Shown here piece by piece: positions 23,658 through 34,336 of a stretch of 64,000 nt of DNA. This DNA comes from Calonectria ilicicola (lineage: Eukaryota > Ascomycota > Sordariomycetes > Hypocreales > Nectriaceae): positions 6,014,001 through 6,078,000 of the forward strand of contig CP085828.1 of assembly GCA_020809705.1 (NCBI GenBank). Direction: 5' to 3'. Position numbers and translations under genes: made by a program. The notes under the pieces are model-generated. The model did not search any database and was not told the DNA's origin. It worked only from the letters and a program-made list of their open reading frames with translations. The first letter of the stretch is position 1. Every line of letters starts with the position of its first letter.

Positions 23658-24817
23658 GGCGAATGATAGTTTGTGATTTCTTTAATTCACCTAGTTATAC
23701 CAGAGCTACGAGGCCGAGGGCGAGAGACGGGCAATTATAAAGGTTGCTGACCAGCCAGCTATGACCTTCGCTACCTATTGCCTGAATTGTTACGGATTAA
23801 TCTTCCCCACAGCCAGTTACTCGTGGGGCTCGCTGATAGGTTTCCGGGTTTTCCATGTTGAGATTGATGCTCCTTTGAGATTGAGATGCCGAAGGACCTC
23901 GGTCTGGGATCTTGCATCTCGCATCTACGATGCAACCCGGACCCGGACCTGTGTGGGTCCGACGCTGGGCACCAAAGTCGGGACTTTTGGTCGACATATG
24001 TATACGTCGAACCAGACAAAAATCAATCTTGTTTCTCGAAAGAATCTTGATTCTCTAGACTAAGATAGCCCATTAGATTCCTGCCCTTGGTTTTTCCTTC
24101 TGCTTGGTAATAAAGTGCAAGTATCGAGCCCATCGCAGGGTCTCACACACTCCCCGCCTCGGCATGGAAAAGATCTTCCGGCAAAAAGGCCGAGATCTCT
24201 TCTCAACCCAGATTCAAGCATACTCGTTAAATCCGCCCAGGGATGCATGAATTGCAGTCGGTGTGAGATAATATGTGGGCAATTTGGCGACCATGCGCTG
24301 CCAAGCTGTGGACTTTTTTATCTCTCGCTTGCATTATTTCCGCGATCACAGCGGGGGATATCGCCAATCTCGTCACCAAGCAGGCCCCACGCCCATGCTT
24401 GAGGGTCGCTAAATCGGTGAGCTGAATCGATAGTATGCCGCTCAGCGGAGCATTTTCGCAGTTGGATGGAGACGCACAGCAAATAGTTTGTTGGTTGTCT
24501 GCAGCCACTCGAGTTGTGTCACTTGCAATCACCACATAGCACTAGGATCCCCTCGCCAATTTGAAACGGATACAGCCGCACAACTATCAGTAAGAAAATA
24601 CAGTAAATATCTTGATATCTACTATGCGATATAGTAATATTTGCTTCCGGAGGCGTTTGATTTGGCTGAGCGTGCTGTCTTGCTAGAAGCGGTACTATTC
24701 CCAACTGCACTAAACCAATTACGCCAATTGACTGGGATGGTGCGATAGGGAACTGGGGCGAAGATATCATAAAACCACGATATCTTAACAAGAAAAAAGA
24801 GCAAAAAGAAAATCGGA
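23658..24817. other. Gene-free interval between the esterase and the tRNA gene
   Basis: Left end should carry the esterase promoter. I see no other gene or element; short open frames on both strands are unsupported. Confidence 0.4.
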
Positions 24818-24899
24818 TGCGTGATCTGGGAATCGAACCCAGGGCTCCCCGACGCTGCTCGAATGGCAACGGAGAATTTTACCACTAAACCAATCACGC
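24818..24899 (-). tRNA. tRNA-Gly (anticodon GCC) with a short intron
   Basis: Read on the minus strand, 24899 to 24818 folds as a tRNA. The acceptor stem GCGTGAT pairs perfectly with ATCACGC plus discriminator A. The D arm GTTT-AGTGGTA-AAAT contains the A box. The T arm CTGGG-TTCGATT-CCCAG contains the B box. The anticodon stem CTCCG pairs with CGGGG (one T-G wobble), leaving the loop TT-GCC-A/T if an intron of about 11 nt (TTCGAGCAGCG) is removed right after position 37. That is the canonical nuclear tRNA intron site. Without the intron the molecule is 71 nt, the usual tRNA-Gly size. The exact intron ends could shift by one base. No other gene is nearby. Confidence 0.88.
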
Positions 24900-27800
24900 T
24901 TTTGATTGGTTGAGGCACGAAAGAGACTCAATCATGAGGGAGGCGGGTGGCTGGGTTGTGGAGGAGTATGATGGATTCTACACTTTAACTGAACGAGAAA
25001 GTCATGTCACTTATCGCCTGAGAGTCGTTGTCAGAATTCACTGTAGCTTTAGGCCCCATATAGCTCAATTTCTAGATACCACACTCAATGGAGTCGGGTT
25101 TCCATGCGGCGCTGGTGCAAGGCCCTCATTAAGTTACCCAAATTATTCTCGCCTAGATCAATCACGCATTGGATACAGTCGATTGATACTGGATAAAACG
25201 AGCGATCAAGACGCATAGAAGGGGCTGAATTTATTGAGTTTACTAACGAAGGGTCATAGCGAGGGCGGATCCGACTTCACTGCAATTTTAGCCTTTACAA
25301 GGCACATCTCATGAGGCGGTATTGGCTCAGGGAAAAAAAAGATCCTCCGAGCCTCATAACGTTGAGCAACTTCACTGCAATTTTAGTCTCTACAAAGCAC
25401 ATCTCATGAGTGGCTTATGGATGTGCCATACGGAAAGTTGGAAACCGTAATCTTAAAGGTGCTGTCTACCGAGCGGACAACAAGTCGTACCCCCCTCTTC
25501 GGCAGCGTGACTAATTGAGGCCTCATAGGGCGACGCAGTGCAGCGCGTGGGATTTGAATGAGAACTCCCATGTCACGGCGAGCGGGGTATGGCCTATTCA
25601 AGTGCTGTTTGCGTCTGCGTTGTCTGTAAGGCTTTGTGCCTAAGACTTTCTGCGAATTGCTCTCTGTAGAGCCTAAAATTGTAGTGCAACTACGCTCAGC
25701 TTTGCATGGTGGAGTTGAAGTGCATTGATATCCACCTCGCAATTGGCCAGAAAGATAATGGTTGGAAGAACATGACTTGGTTTGCGACGGAATAGCAGGT
25801 GAATAATTGATGATGCACTTAAACACGGAACCAAATTTGCATGCTTGTCATGCTGCATTAGCAAACACCAAGAAAAAGCAGCCAATTTCCAAGAATGGGA
25901 TCGAGGCTAGTTGGGAGCCGAGACAAAGGATGCGACGTTGCTCAGAAGATGGCGATCGGCATAGATCAGACCGAGCACAGAGTCGGTGACCTCTATGACA
26001 TTCTTCACGCTACTCAAATGAATAGCAGAATATCAGAATACCAGAATTATTCATGGCTCCTCTCGCTCAAGTTCTCTGCTAAATTCAGCTAGCGGCATCG
26101 TGCCACCTCCCAGCCCCATTGGACGCCATGACTGTGGCCTAGCTCGTCGTGGGTTTGGGTCGGGGCCTGCTCGACGGCTACCTGAATGATGCCACACCAC
26201 GTACGCAGTGGTAATAGGCCCAGACCACGGCGACGCTGGAGACAATGATGGCTACAAAGAATTGTAACGTGCGACACTTCCGTATCCACAGCACGGTGGT
26301 TGCATGGGCCCTGCTACGGTTTGACGTCATGGATCGTCCATCTGGTGTCGGCAGCCGAGCAACTTGGCGGGGTTGCTGCAAATCATGGCACGAGAGCAGA
26401 GGCCGACCTTGGATTGCGCCATGGAGGGGTGAACGCGTAATTGTTTATTGAATTCGTACCTGGCCATGACGATGTCACTTGCAGCTGAGTTGGGTTCAGC
26501 TGTCATGGACCAATTTCGCGTGCTAGGAGCAGGTCGCCCACGGCCACGGCGACTCCAGCCCGCCATGGGTCCTGTCAAACCCACTGAGATGCGCCGGGCG
26601 GGGGAGGGATGTGGCCCATGTGGGTGGGGGCGTGATGGTGAATGGGTACCGGCACTCGTAGAAAAATAAATCTTAATGAGTGCTTACAGCTAAGTTAGCT
26701 GCTGTCTGTAGCTGTCTGTAGAGACATGCATGCTTTGGTCGGTTTGTGAAGCAGTGCCTGCTTGCATTGGCTCAAACAATTGCACAACAAGGCCAACCGC
26801 AATACAGAGATGCATCACAATCACAGTCATCTGTGCTAAGATACCGTCCCACCTGTCACTCGCGCCACTGTCGGGGCAACACAAGCCACAGAACAACGCT
26901 CGAAAGCCGTCCCTTTCGAGGTCCAGATGAGATTGGATGCCTCCCTTTGGCTTTCCTTTTCTTGTTGTGATTCAGAACCAGTGCGGCATTAGCCGAACCC
27001 AAAGCGTCCAGATTAAGAGGGAGGCTAAACCGGTCGCAGACTGCCATCAGCTGTCGTGCGGAGGCGCAGAACCACACAGCACAGGTCTAGACTCTGAAAA
27101 TCAAAGCCAGAAAAACGATAGCCTTGTCTCACATGCCTTCCCGTCCCTCTGAGCTATTGAGCCACGTTTGGGGGTAAAAGAAAAAGAGGATGGCGGGAAA
27201 GCATGATAACGGTCCTATCACCTATCAATGTAAACATGGTGAAACAAAGACCGGTGAACCCTAACAGACTGATGCGCGATGCAGCCAATCCAGGCAATGT
27301 CGCGAGTCGAGAACGCTGTCCAAGATGATAGCTCTGTTTTGTTCCAATCCCTGCCTGGCTGGACGATCCATCTGTTTATGGCCTGGTCTCTGTGCAAAAG
27401 CACACCCCTGTCTGTCTGTCTGTCGCAGTTCATCCTCGTCAACGATGCCGATGGATGCCATGTGCTAGCGGTCCTGACTCTTGCAGCGAATCAGGGCATG
27501 TCGGCACCAGAGTAAACGACATTGCACATCTGTCGACACTTGCGTCGCCCTCATTACGGCAGCCCTTGGTTTAGTGGTTTAGGCCCTTTAGGCCCCAAAT
27601 TCTACCTGTGTCGCACCTTAGTTGGCTGGACTGTGTGCGCCAACCGTGTTAGTCGTCGTGTCGGCAGTCGACAACCACTTCTGCAACATGGCCCGATGAC
27701 GTCCACGATCAGCACCTTTTTTCTGGCCCTTGCCAAACGTCACTCCCTCCCCCCCAATCCAGCTTTCCTGGCAAATGATGTAGGTAGCTACTTCGCTCCA

Positions 27801-28055
27801 TGCGACCCCAAGAATTATATGTAACCCTCTCTCCGTGCATTCTCATTCTCATTCATCTTCTTCCTTCTTCTCTCTTCATCGACTGGAACCTCATTATACC
27901 CTGGCCCTCAGAGGAACATTGTCATCTTGTGATACCCAAACACGCCCGCTCCCCTCTTCTGGTTCCTTCCTCTTGATTTCTTTGATACCCAATCCCCTAA
28001 AATTTTGCTAAAAACGTTTTTTCCTTGCTTCAATTAATACCAAACCAACCTCATC
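24900..28055. other. Gene-poor interval downstream of tRNA-Gly
   Basis: Contains the small dispersed repeat described separately at 25274-25695. Otherwise I see no gene. Open frames of 60-140 codons between 25.4 and 27.8 kb overlap on both strands and resemble nothing. The last few hundred bases before 28056 are pyrimidine-rich, as in fungal promoters and 5' UTRs, and belong to the HAM1-like gene. Confidence 0.45.
25274..25695. repeat. Short repeat family: two direct copies and one inverted partial copy
   Basis: A 42-nt unit beginning ACTTCACTGCAATTTTAG and ending ACATCTCATGAG occurs at 25274-25315 and 25369-25410, 39 of 42 bases identical; the three differences are all transitions. On the opposite strand, at about 25662-25695, a diverged copy reads (minus strand) CACTACAATTTTAGGCTCTAC, matching the core at about 23 of 27 positions. 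The right-hand direct copy and the inverted copy bracket about 250 bp, as in the ends of a MITE or a decayed DNA transposon. No target-site duplication or transposase could be identified. Confidence 0.5.
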
Positions 28056-30664
28056 ATGTCCGCCAACGTCAACAAGCCCACCAACACCTCCCAGAAGGAA
28101 GCCGACATCAACCGCAAGCTCCAGCTTTACGGAATCGTCAAGGCATTCCAGAATGGAAAGGTTCCTTCTGTATGTACTCTCATCCTTCATCCCCCCACCA
28201 TTGGCCATGTTGCTAACCATTCGTTTCTCGTCAGAATGATCAAATCGACGTAGCTCTTAGCAGCTTCCTCCAATCCAAAGCCCTGACAAGCCCACCCGAA
28301 CAGCTTTCCGACGACGGCAAAAAGTTGGTCAATGATGTGCGCGAAGTCGTCAAACAAGCCAAGCATCTGCTGTTATCCAAGAACGAGGGCAACTTGATTC
28401 AGGACTTTATTTGGGAGACGACCCAGTTTGACCCCAAGTCTGTCACTGCTCCAAATGCCCCTGTTTCCAAAGAGGAGGCTAAGCAGCACGGCAACGATGC
28501 TTTAGAGGGTTTGAGGACCCTCGGCACTCTTCTCATCACCAACGGCCAGTTCCGGAAGCTTCTCAAGGATAGCACTGTTCTCCTGCGCGATATTGCTGGC
28601 GATGCTGCGACCAACGTCGCCTCCAAGGTCCGCCCCACGGAGGAGCAGCTGGGCCAGATGGATACCGCTGCTGAAGACAACACCTGGCACCAGGTCCCTG
28701 ATTTCTCTAGGGAGAACCTGAAGAAGCAGGCACAGGGTGTTTATTCTGGAAACGCAAAAAAAGACATTCAGGAGACTGCTGCCGTCGGTGCTGACGCTGC
28801 CCTGCCACAGTCCGATGTGAATGCCCAAATTGATGTTGCCGCCGGAATCGATGCTGCAGCTGTAAGCGCTCAGCAGAAGCTCGATGGAAACGTTGCCGAG
28901 GGCACCAAGAAGAACATTCTTCAAATCAACGAAGAATACCGCCGTCGTGCCAAAGAATATTTTGACAAGAAAATGCCCCAAGAGCGCAAAGACCAGACCA
29001 TCTTCCGCCTTAAGAAGATGATTCTTGAATGCCAGCAACACGAGGACTACTCCCAGGCCATCCAGACTCTCCTCGAGCTTGCTGAGACTTACGGCAAGCA
29101 TGGTCGCACTCTCGGCCAAGGCGGCGCCGACTCAACCAAGCAGGCCCGATCTGGTTTTGCTGCTGCCGAAGCAGACCTGCGAATGCTCATTGAGCGATTC
29201 GCCAATGGCACTTCGACCTCTGACTTGTGGGAGTCCATCGGTCAGATCTACGAGGATGCCGAGAAGGATCCTGAACTTAAAAACTGGTTCAAGTCCATGG
29301 ATGCTTACATCCGACGTTGCCTCCTCGAGCAGGGCTTCATTCTCGAGGAAGAGTCGAACCGCCAGTGGGATGAACTTTTCGAGCAAGGTCGATACTTGCT
29401 TCGCAACAAGTACCGAAGTCACACTGACCGCGTCATTGACGAGATCAAGTTCATCGCCGATCAGTTTGACAAGGATGCTCAGAACAAGGCCTTTGCTCAG
29501 TCGGTTCAAAAGCTGTTCAAAGATCTTGGCACTGGTGTCGATGGAAAGGTCGTCTTCAAGCCCCACCTTCTCAAGGATATTGGCGAGGTGATTATCCCAG
29601 CCGTCTTGGAGAATATTTCCTACATCCCTATCCCTCGCATCGAGTACAGCGACCCCCAATTCGACGCCATCATTGAAAACTTGGTCCTTGAGAGCGACAA
29701 CTTCACTCCCAACGTGCTCGAGATAGCGAGCGAACACTACTTCCGCTTGGGACGAAAGAAGATTGCCAACAAGAACCATCAGACATTCGAGGTCAAGATT
29801 GCTGGTGTCCAAATGGATCTTCGCGACGTCAGCTTCCACATCAAGCGCAAGAAGGGTTTCCCTAGCATCACCGACACTGGCGTCATGGACATTTTGCTGC
29901 CTGGAGATGGCTTCTCTTTCAAGATGAAGGTGGCTTCAGCTCACAAGAAGGATTCACAGACCTTTTTCAAGGTTGAAAAGGTGGATGTCGACTTCAAGGG
30001 TTTCACATTCAAGGTCAAGAAGTCCAGCCACAAGCTTCTCTTCGCCTTGGCCAAACCCATTGCGCTCAAGGTGATGCGAAAGCCCATTCAGAAAGCAGTG
30101 GAAAAGGCCATCAAGGATCAGTGCAATATACTTGATGCTCATCTCTTCAAGGTCAAGCAGGAGGTTGACCGCGCTGCGGCCGAGGCCCGTGCCAATCCCG
30201 AGGAGGCTTCTAACATTTATACTCGCTACATGAACGCGTGGAAACTCGAGTTTGCTCAAAAGGCAGAAAAGGTCCAAGAGGCCGTCTCGGACAAGAAGGC
30301 CAACATTGCCTTTGTCAAGGAGGACAGCATCTTCCCCGATATCACTCTCCCTGGCGGCATCAGCAGCAAGGCTTCCGAATACAAGGAGCTTGCCGGCAAG
30401 GGCGAGAAGTGGGAGAGCCCCGTCTTCTCGATTGGGTCAGCGGCGAAGAGCACTGACATTCCAGTTGCACCTACGATTGAGCGAAAGGTGCATTCAGTAA
30501 CCAATGGAAACACAAATGGAAGCACCAATGGTACCCACGCCGTTAACGGAAATGGTCTTACCAATGGCCACCAGAAGGCTCTGAATGGCAACGGTACACA
30601 CTACACTAACGGCCACCAGAAGATTAATGACATGGCCATCCCGCCTGCGGGTCAGACAGTTTAG
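28056..30664 (+). CDS. HAM1-like protein (HAM1_N and HAM1_C domains), 847 aa
   Basis: Two exons: 28056-28169 (38 codons) and 28235-30664, with a 65-nt intron carrying a GTATGT donor and TGCTAACC branch site. The long N-terminal part, with LLLSKNEGNLIQDFIWETTQ and LRTLGTLLITNGQFRKLLKD, matches what I know as the HAM1-like N-terminal domain (formerly DUF5923). The later part, from LVLESDNFTPNVLEIASEHY through LRDVSFHIKRKKGFPSITDTG and VDVDFKGFTFKVKKSSHKLL, matches the HAM1-like C-terminal domain (formerly DUF4449). The latter resembles BPI/TULIP-type lipid-binding folds, so lipid or membrane association is plausible but inferred. No signal peptide or TM segment. The C-terminal ~50 residues are an Asn/Gly/Thr-rich low-complexity tail with several TNG units. 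Single-copy, conserved Pezizomycotina gene; molecular role not established to my knowledge. Confidence 0.82.
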
Positions 30665-31663
30665 AAGCTCTGGTGAATACGTGTGGCGGCGATGTGATTA
30701 AAAAAAAGAAAAGTAATTGGGCGGGGGGTACAGTGGTTTACATTATACCCTTTTGAATGATGGGGCGTGTGTTGAATGATGGTTGTTTTTTGATACCACG
30801 GTGGAGGCAATAATGAAGGATGAAAAAGATCGGGACTTGGGTTACGATGCCAGGGACTGGTTTTGATTGAGTTTCCTCTGTTCATGATTATAAAGGGGAG
30901 GTTGATAAGTCTAAATTGATGATTACACCCAATCTGACTTGTGCTTATTATTGGTTGCTGTGATGATGCAAGATCGACAACCGTTTTCTACGACCTTGGC
31001 TGACGTGGGGATGAACTCAATGCAGGGGTTTTGGAAAACTCTCTTTGCGAACCCGAGCCTTTCTATCTGATGTCAGAGCTCTATCTGAGCACATGTGTTG
31101 GATTTTTTCTTCATCTTCTGCCCTTTTTTTCTTTTCATTTAGGTTAATTATATATTGTATTGCGCGCTGCGACCATGATTAAATTCCAACAAAGAGTCCG
31201 AGGCCCTCCCTTGAACACAATGTGCTGTGCTGTGGCTGGTGTGGCGAGGGTAGGTTGGAGGTAGCACAACGTATGTGGCGAAGGGGAGACCCTCGTCATT
31301 CCTTAGTGGGAGCTTGGTGGTAGCTTGGTGGTAACTTGGTGGTAGTTTTGGTGGCATGGTGGGGCCACATGGTCATCTCAGCTGGACCATGACAAGGACC
31401 AGGAAAAGGGCTGCAATCACTCTGTCACTGTACATGCCCTCTTGGGTTGGCCTCAATTTTTCCGCCGGGGAGGCTGAGCCCATGGAGCGAAACTGTTAAA
31501 TTGACCTCGACAGGCTCCTACGTTTTCCCCCAACTTCCCCGACTTCCCCCCCATTCATTCCCCTCTTGGTGGTGGTGGTGGTTGCACCGTCCAATTCCTG
31601 TCTGTTCCCGCCTTTGCTTCTAAAAGCTCTCACTCTCTCTCTCATGCCCCACCAGGTCGCATC
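30665..31663. other. Intergenic interval with tandem CTTGGTGGTA units
   Basis: 3' UTR of the HAM1-like gene and promoter of the PX-associated gene. Three to four units of CTTGGTGGTA type lie at about 31310-31348. CT-rich tracts at about 31610-31645 precede the start codon. No other gene seen. Confidence 0.45.
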
Positions 31664-31667
31664 ATGA
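31644..31667 (+). promoter_or_regulatory. Upstream ORF overlapping the next start codon (ATGA)
   Basis: An ATG at 31644 opens a seven-codon frame (MPHQVAS) whose TGA overlaps the main ATG at 31664 as ATGA. If transcription starts upstream, ribosomes ending here sit exactly on the main start, an arrangement known to allow or dampen reinitiation. It depends on where the transcript begins, which the sequence does not show. Confidence 0.4.
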
Positions 31668-34053
31668 CGCCTGCGGCTCTCACCCCCGAGCAGACGCATG
31701 CACTCTTTGACATTCTCACCCACCATGAGACGTACGCCGAGATCGAGGCCTTCAAGTTTCCCGATGCAGTGACGAGCTATGGGTATCCCTTTGCCAGGGC
31801 GACGGCCGCCCCGCAGCAGCAACAACAGCAACAACAACAGCAACAACAACAGCAACAACAGTCGCTTTCGACGGGATGGAGGAGCTGGTCGAACACGCCC
31901 GCAAACTCGACGCCAGGGACACCTCGAGTGAGGACGCCAGTTCCCCCGGCCAAGTCGGCGCCGCCAGAGGAAACCCACGAAGACGACGACAATGAGGACG
32001 GCGACGAGGGCGACCAGGACCCGTCAACAGCGCCCATGTCGCAGATGATGCTCACAGACTTCATCCTCGTGCTCCCCGGAGTGCGGGAGCTACCCCGCCA
32101 ATTCTGGTCGGTGCGGATGCAGGGCATTCTGCTGAGGTTGGGCGAGGCGGATCTGTCGGAAAGCTACGACAAGGGCGCGCTAGGCACCCGCAAGGTGCTC
32201 GCCACGGGCGCAAGCGTCGTCATGGAGATGATTGGGCGAGGTGTTTTGGGTGGATTGCGACGTCGTCCTCGTGCAGATGCCCAGGCCGTTGAAACGAAGG
32301 AGGAGGCGTACGACCTCGCCAAGGCGAAGGATCTTGTAAGAGCCTGGGATGATGTGATTGAGGGTCTGGTTTACGGCGACCTCGTGGACAAGCTGTTTGA
32401 TCACTACACCAAATCGGATGATTTGGAAGGCTATTCTCCAGCTATTGCGGCTGCGGCTCAATATGCCATTACTCAGTACGTCTTACTCATAGCCTCCATC
32501 GCAATACAGGCTTCGTTGATTAACCGTGATGTAGCCTCGCCACCCTGATCCACCACATCTTTGTGCTCTCACCCGAGGGACAGTACCTCCTAAAACTACT
32601 CGAAAATGTTCACAATCTCATCCCTTACAAGATGGTCAAGCAGACATTGCGGGTAGGCAACGCCGCCACCATGATCAGCGCCATGATGCGTCTGCTCCTC
32701 GCCAAATTGAGCGTTACTAGCCTGACCAATTATTTCGGACTAACAGCTAACGCCGATGACGGCATGAATCTTCTCCAGAGAATCATCTCACTGGTGCTCT
32801 CGTGGGATGCGGGCGAATTCCGAAAGAGCGCGGAGAAGATTGAAAAGGCAAAAGATCGCCCCAGTGACGAAATGCTGCAGGCCATCCGGGACCACATTGC
32901 CCAGAGCCGCTCTGAGCACGAGACGGTGCGAGCAGCCAGCATAGAGCACTCCCAGTCCATCATCACTGCCATTTTTAATGCCTCTAGCCCAGAACTCACT
33001 TCCGGTCTGACTACAGAGAAGCATGCCCAGTGTCTCGAGTACTACTCCGCCCTGCTCTCGGTCCGCGACCGCGAGAGCATCACCAGCACACTATGTCGGC
33101 AGCCGCCCGACCTCTTCACCGCGACGGTCAAGGACCTATTCACAGCTTATGAGCCTATGATCCGGTCTATCCACTCCCAAGTGGATCTTCGCGAGCACGT
33201 CGAAGCGGGTCAGGCCTTTATCGACGACTTTATCAAAACCAGCAAGCCTAAAAAGGCAGACACTGGTACCTCGACGCCATTGGGTGGCATGCGATCGTAT
33301 TTGAATGGAGGAGGAGATTCAAATAAGACATGGAAGATGCCCACCGTTGACGACTATGTGGAGCTGCTTAGGAGGAATCGGTTCCTCTTGTACAGATGGA
33401 TCCACGCCTTAGCAAAGAGTTGCCCAGAAGTCTGGGAGGAAATGAGAAAATGGATGAAAGATGCCATGCTCAGATTTCACCAAAAGCCAAAGTCTCAGGA
33501 GACTTCAGACACGGAAGCGACTAAAGCTGAAGGCCCAGATGCTACTGCAAATGGCAACAGCAAACCCAGTAACGAAACCAACGACATAAGCGATGATGCC
33601 ATCGGCACGAGCATAATGGATCACCGCCTTAACGAACTGTTCCAGGCCCTCTCTGAGTCTTCTCAAAAACCCGTCCTCGCTGCTCTTGACGCCCATTCTA
33701 CTTATCTCACTACCCTTTCCGACCTGTCCATCACCCGCCTTCAGCGCCTTATCGACTCCTCCAATTCCGACTCAAACACTATGGTGGGACCAGGTATCTA
33801 CCTTTCGAGGTGGCAGGCCCTAATAGAATCCACGCCCATTACGCCCAACCTACCGCACGACACCGTTCGATCCGGCAAGGATGTAAAGCAGGCAATGACC
33901 ATGGGCAAGACGGGTGTTGCCGGCGCTGAAAAGGCAAGAGAGGCCGCCCTTCGGCTGGCTGAAGAGGGCCCTGATGCCCCTGATGTTGACATTGTGGTGA
34001 ACGAACTGGCTGAGAGCTTCAGAAAAATGCTCCAGGAAATGCGAGAGCAGTAA
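31664..34053 (+). CDS. PX-associated (PXB/DUF3818) protein with polyQ tract, 776 aa
   Basis: Two exons: 31664-32475 and 32535-34053. A 59-nt intron with GTACGT donor joins YAIT to HLATLIHHIFVLSP in frame. The N-terminal segment LTPEQTHALFDILTHHETYAEIE matches the PX-associated PXB domain. MLTDFILVLPGVRELPRQFW and the exon-2 block EGQYLLKLLENVHNLIPYK, then KQTLRVGNAATMISAMMRLL, match the DUF3818 region of Ypr097w/Lec1-like fungal proteins. I see no PX phosphoinositide-binding domain, so this looks like the PX-less paralogue type. Sixteen glutamines (CAG/CAA, residues 51-66, 31814-31861) and an acidic EDDDNEDGDEGD stretch are inserted between the blocks. Ypr097w/Lec1 is linked to lipid and membrane trafficking; the role here is inferred from that. 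Its end is convergent with the next gene, 283 bp away. Confidence 0.8.
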
Positions 34054-34336
34054 ACAAATGAGCTCTCTGTAGGATAGGGAAACAAACACCAGAGACGGTT
34101 GAAATTATAGAAGATCCCGTTTGATAAACTGGCGTCAGTGAAGGCTATGTATAGTATAATTGCTGAGGCTTGAAACTACCAATAGACTCGAAACATTTTG
34201 TTCGTGAACCATTACATTCTTGGTTTAGAAACATGTCATGCTCATTGCCTCCCAAAAAAAATAATACTTGGTGCCTCCTTTCCTTTTACCTTCCGTTGCT
34301 TCCTTTGTTAATTTGGGCTCGCTCATGCTATAGCCA

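Noticed and set aside
25404..25826. 140-codon minus frame across the small repeat
   Set aside because: No transposase or reverse-transcriptase motif; partly composed of the repeat itself.
28502..29839. Two minus-strand frames of 205 and 235 codons with hydrophobic look
   Set aside because: Antisense shadows of the HAM1-like gene; hydrophobic stretches arise from antisense of Lys/Glu-rich codons.
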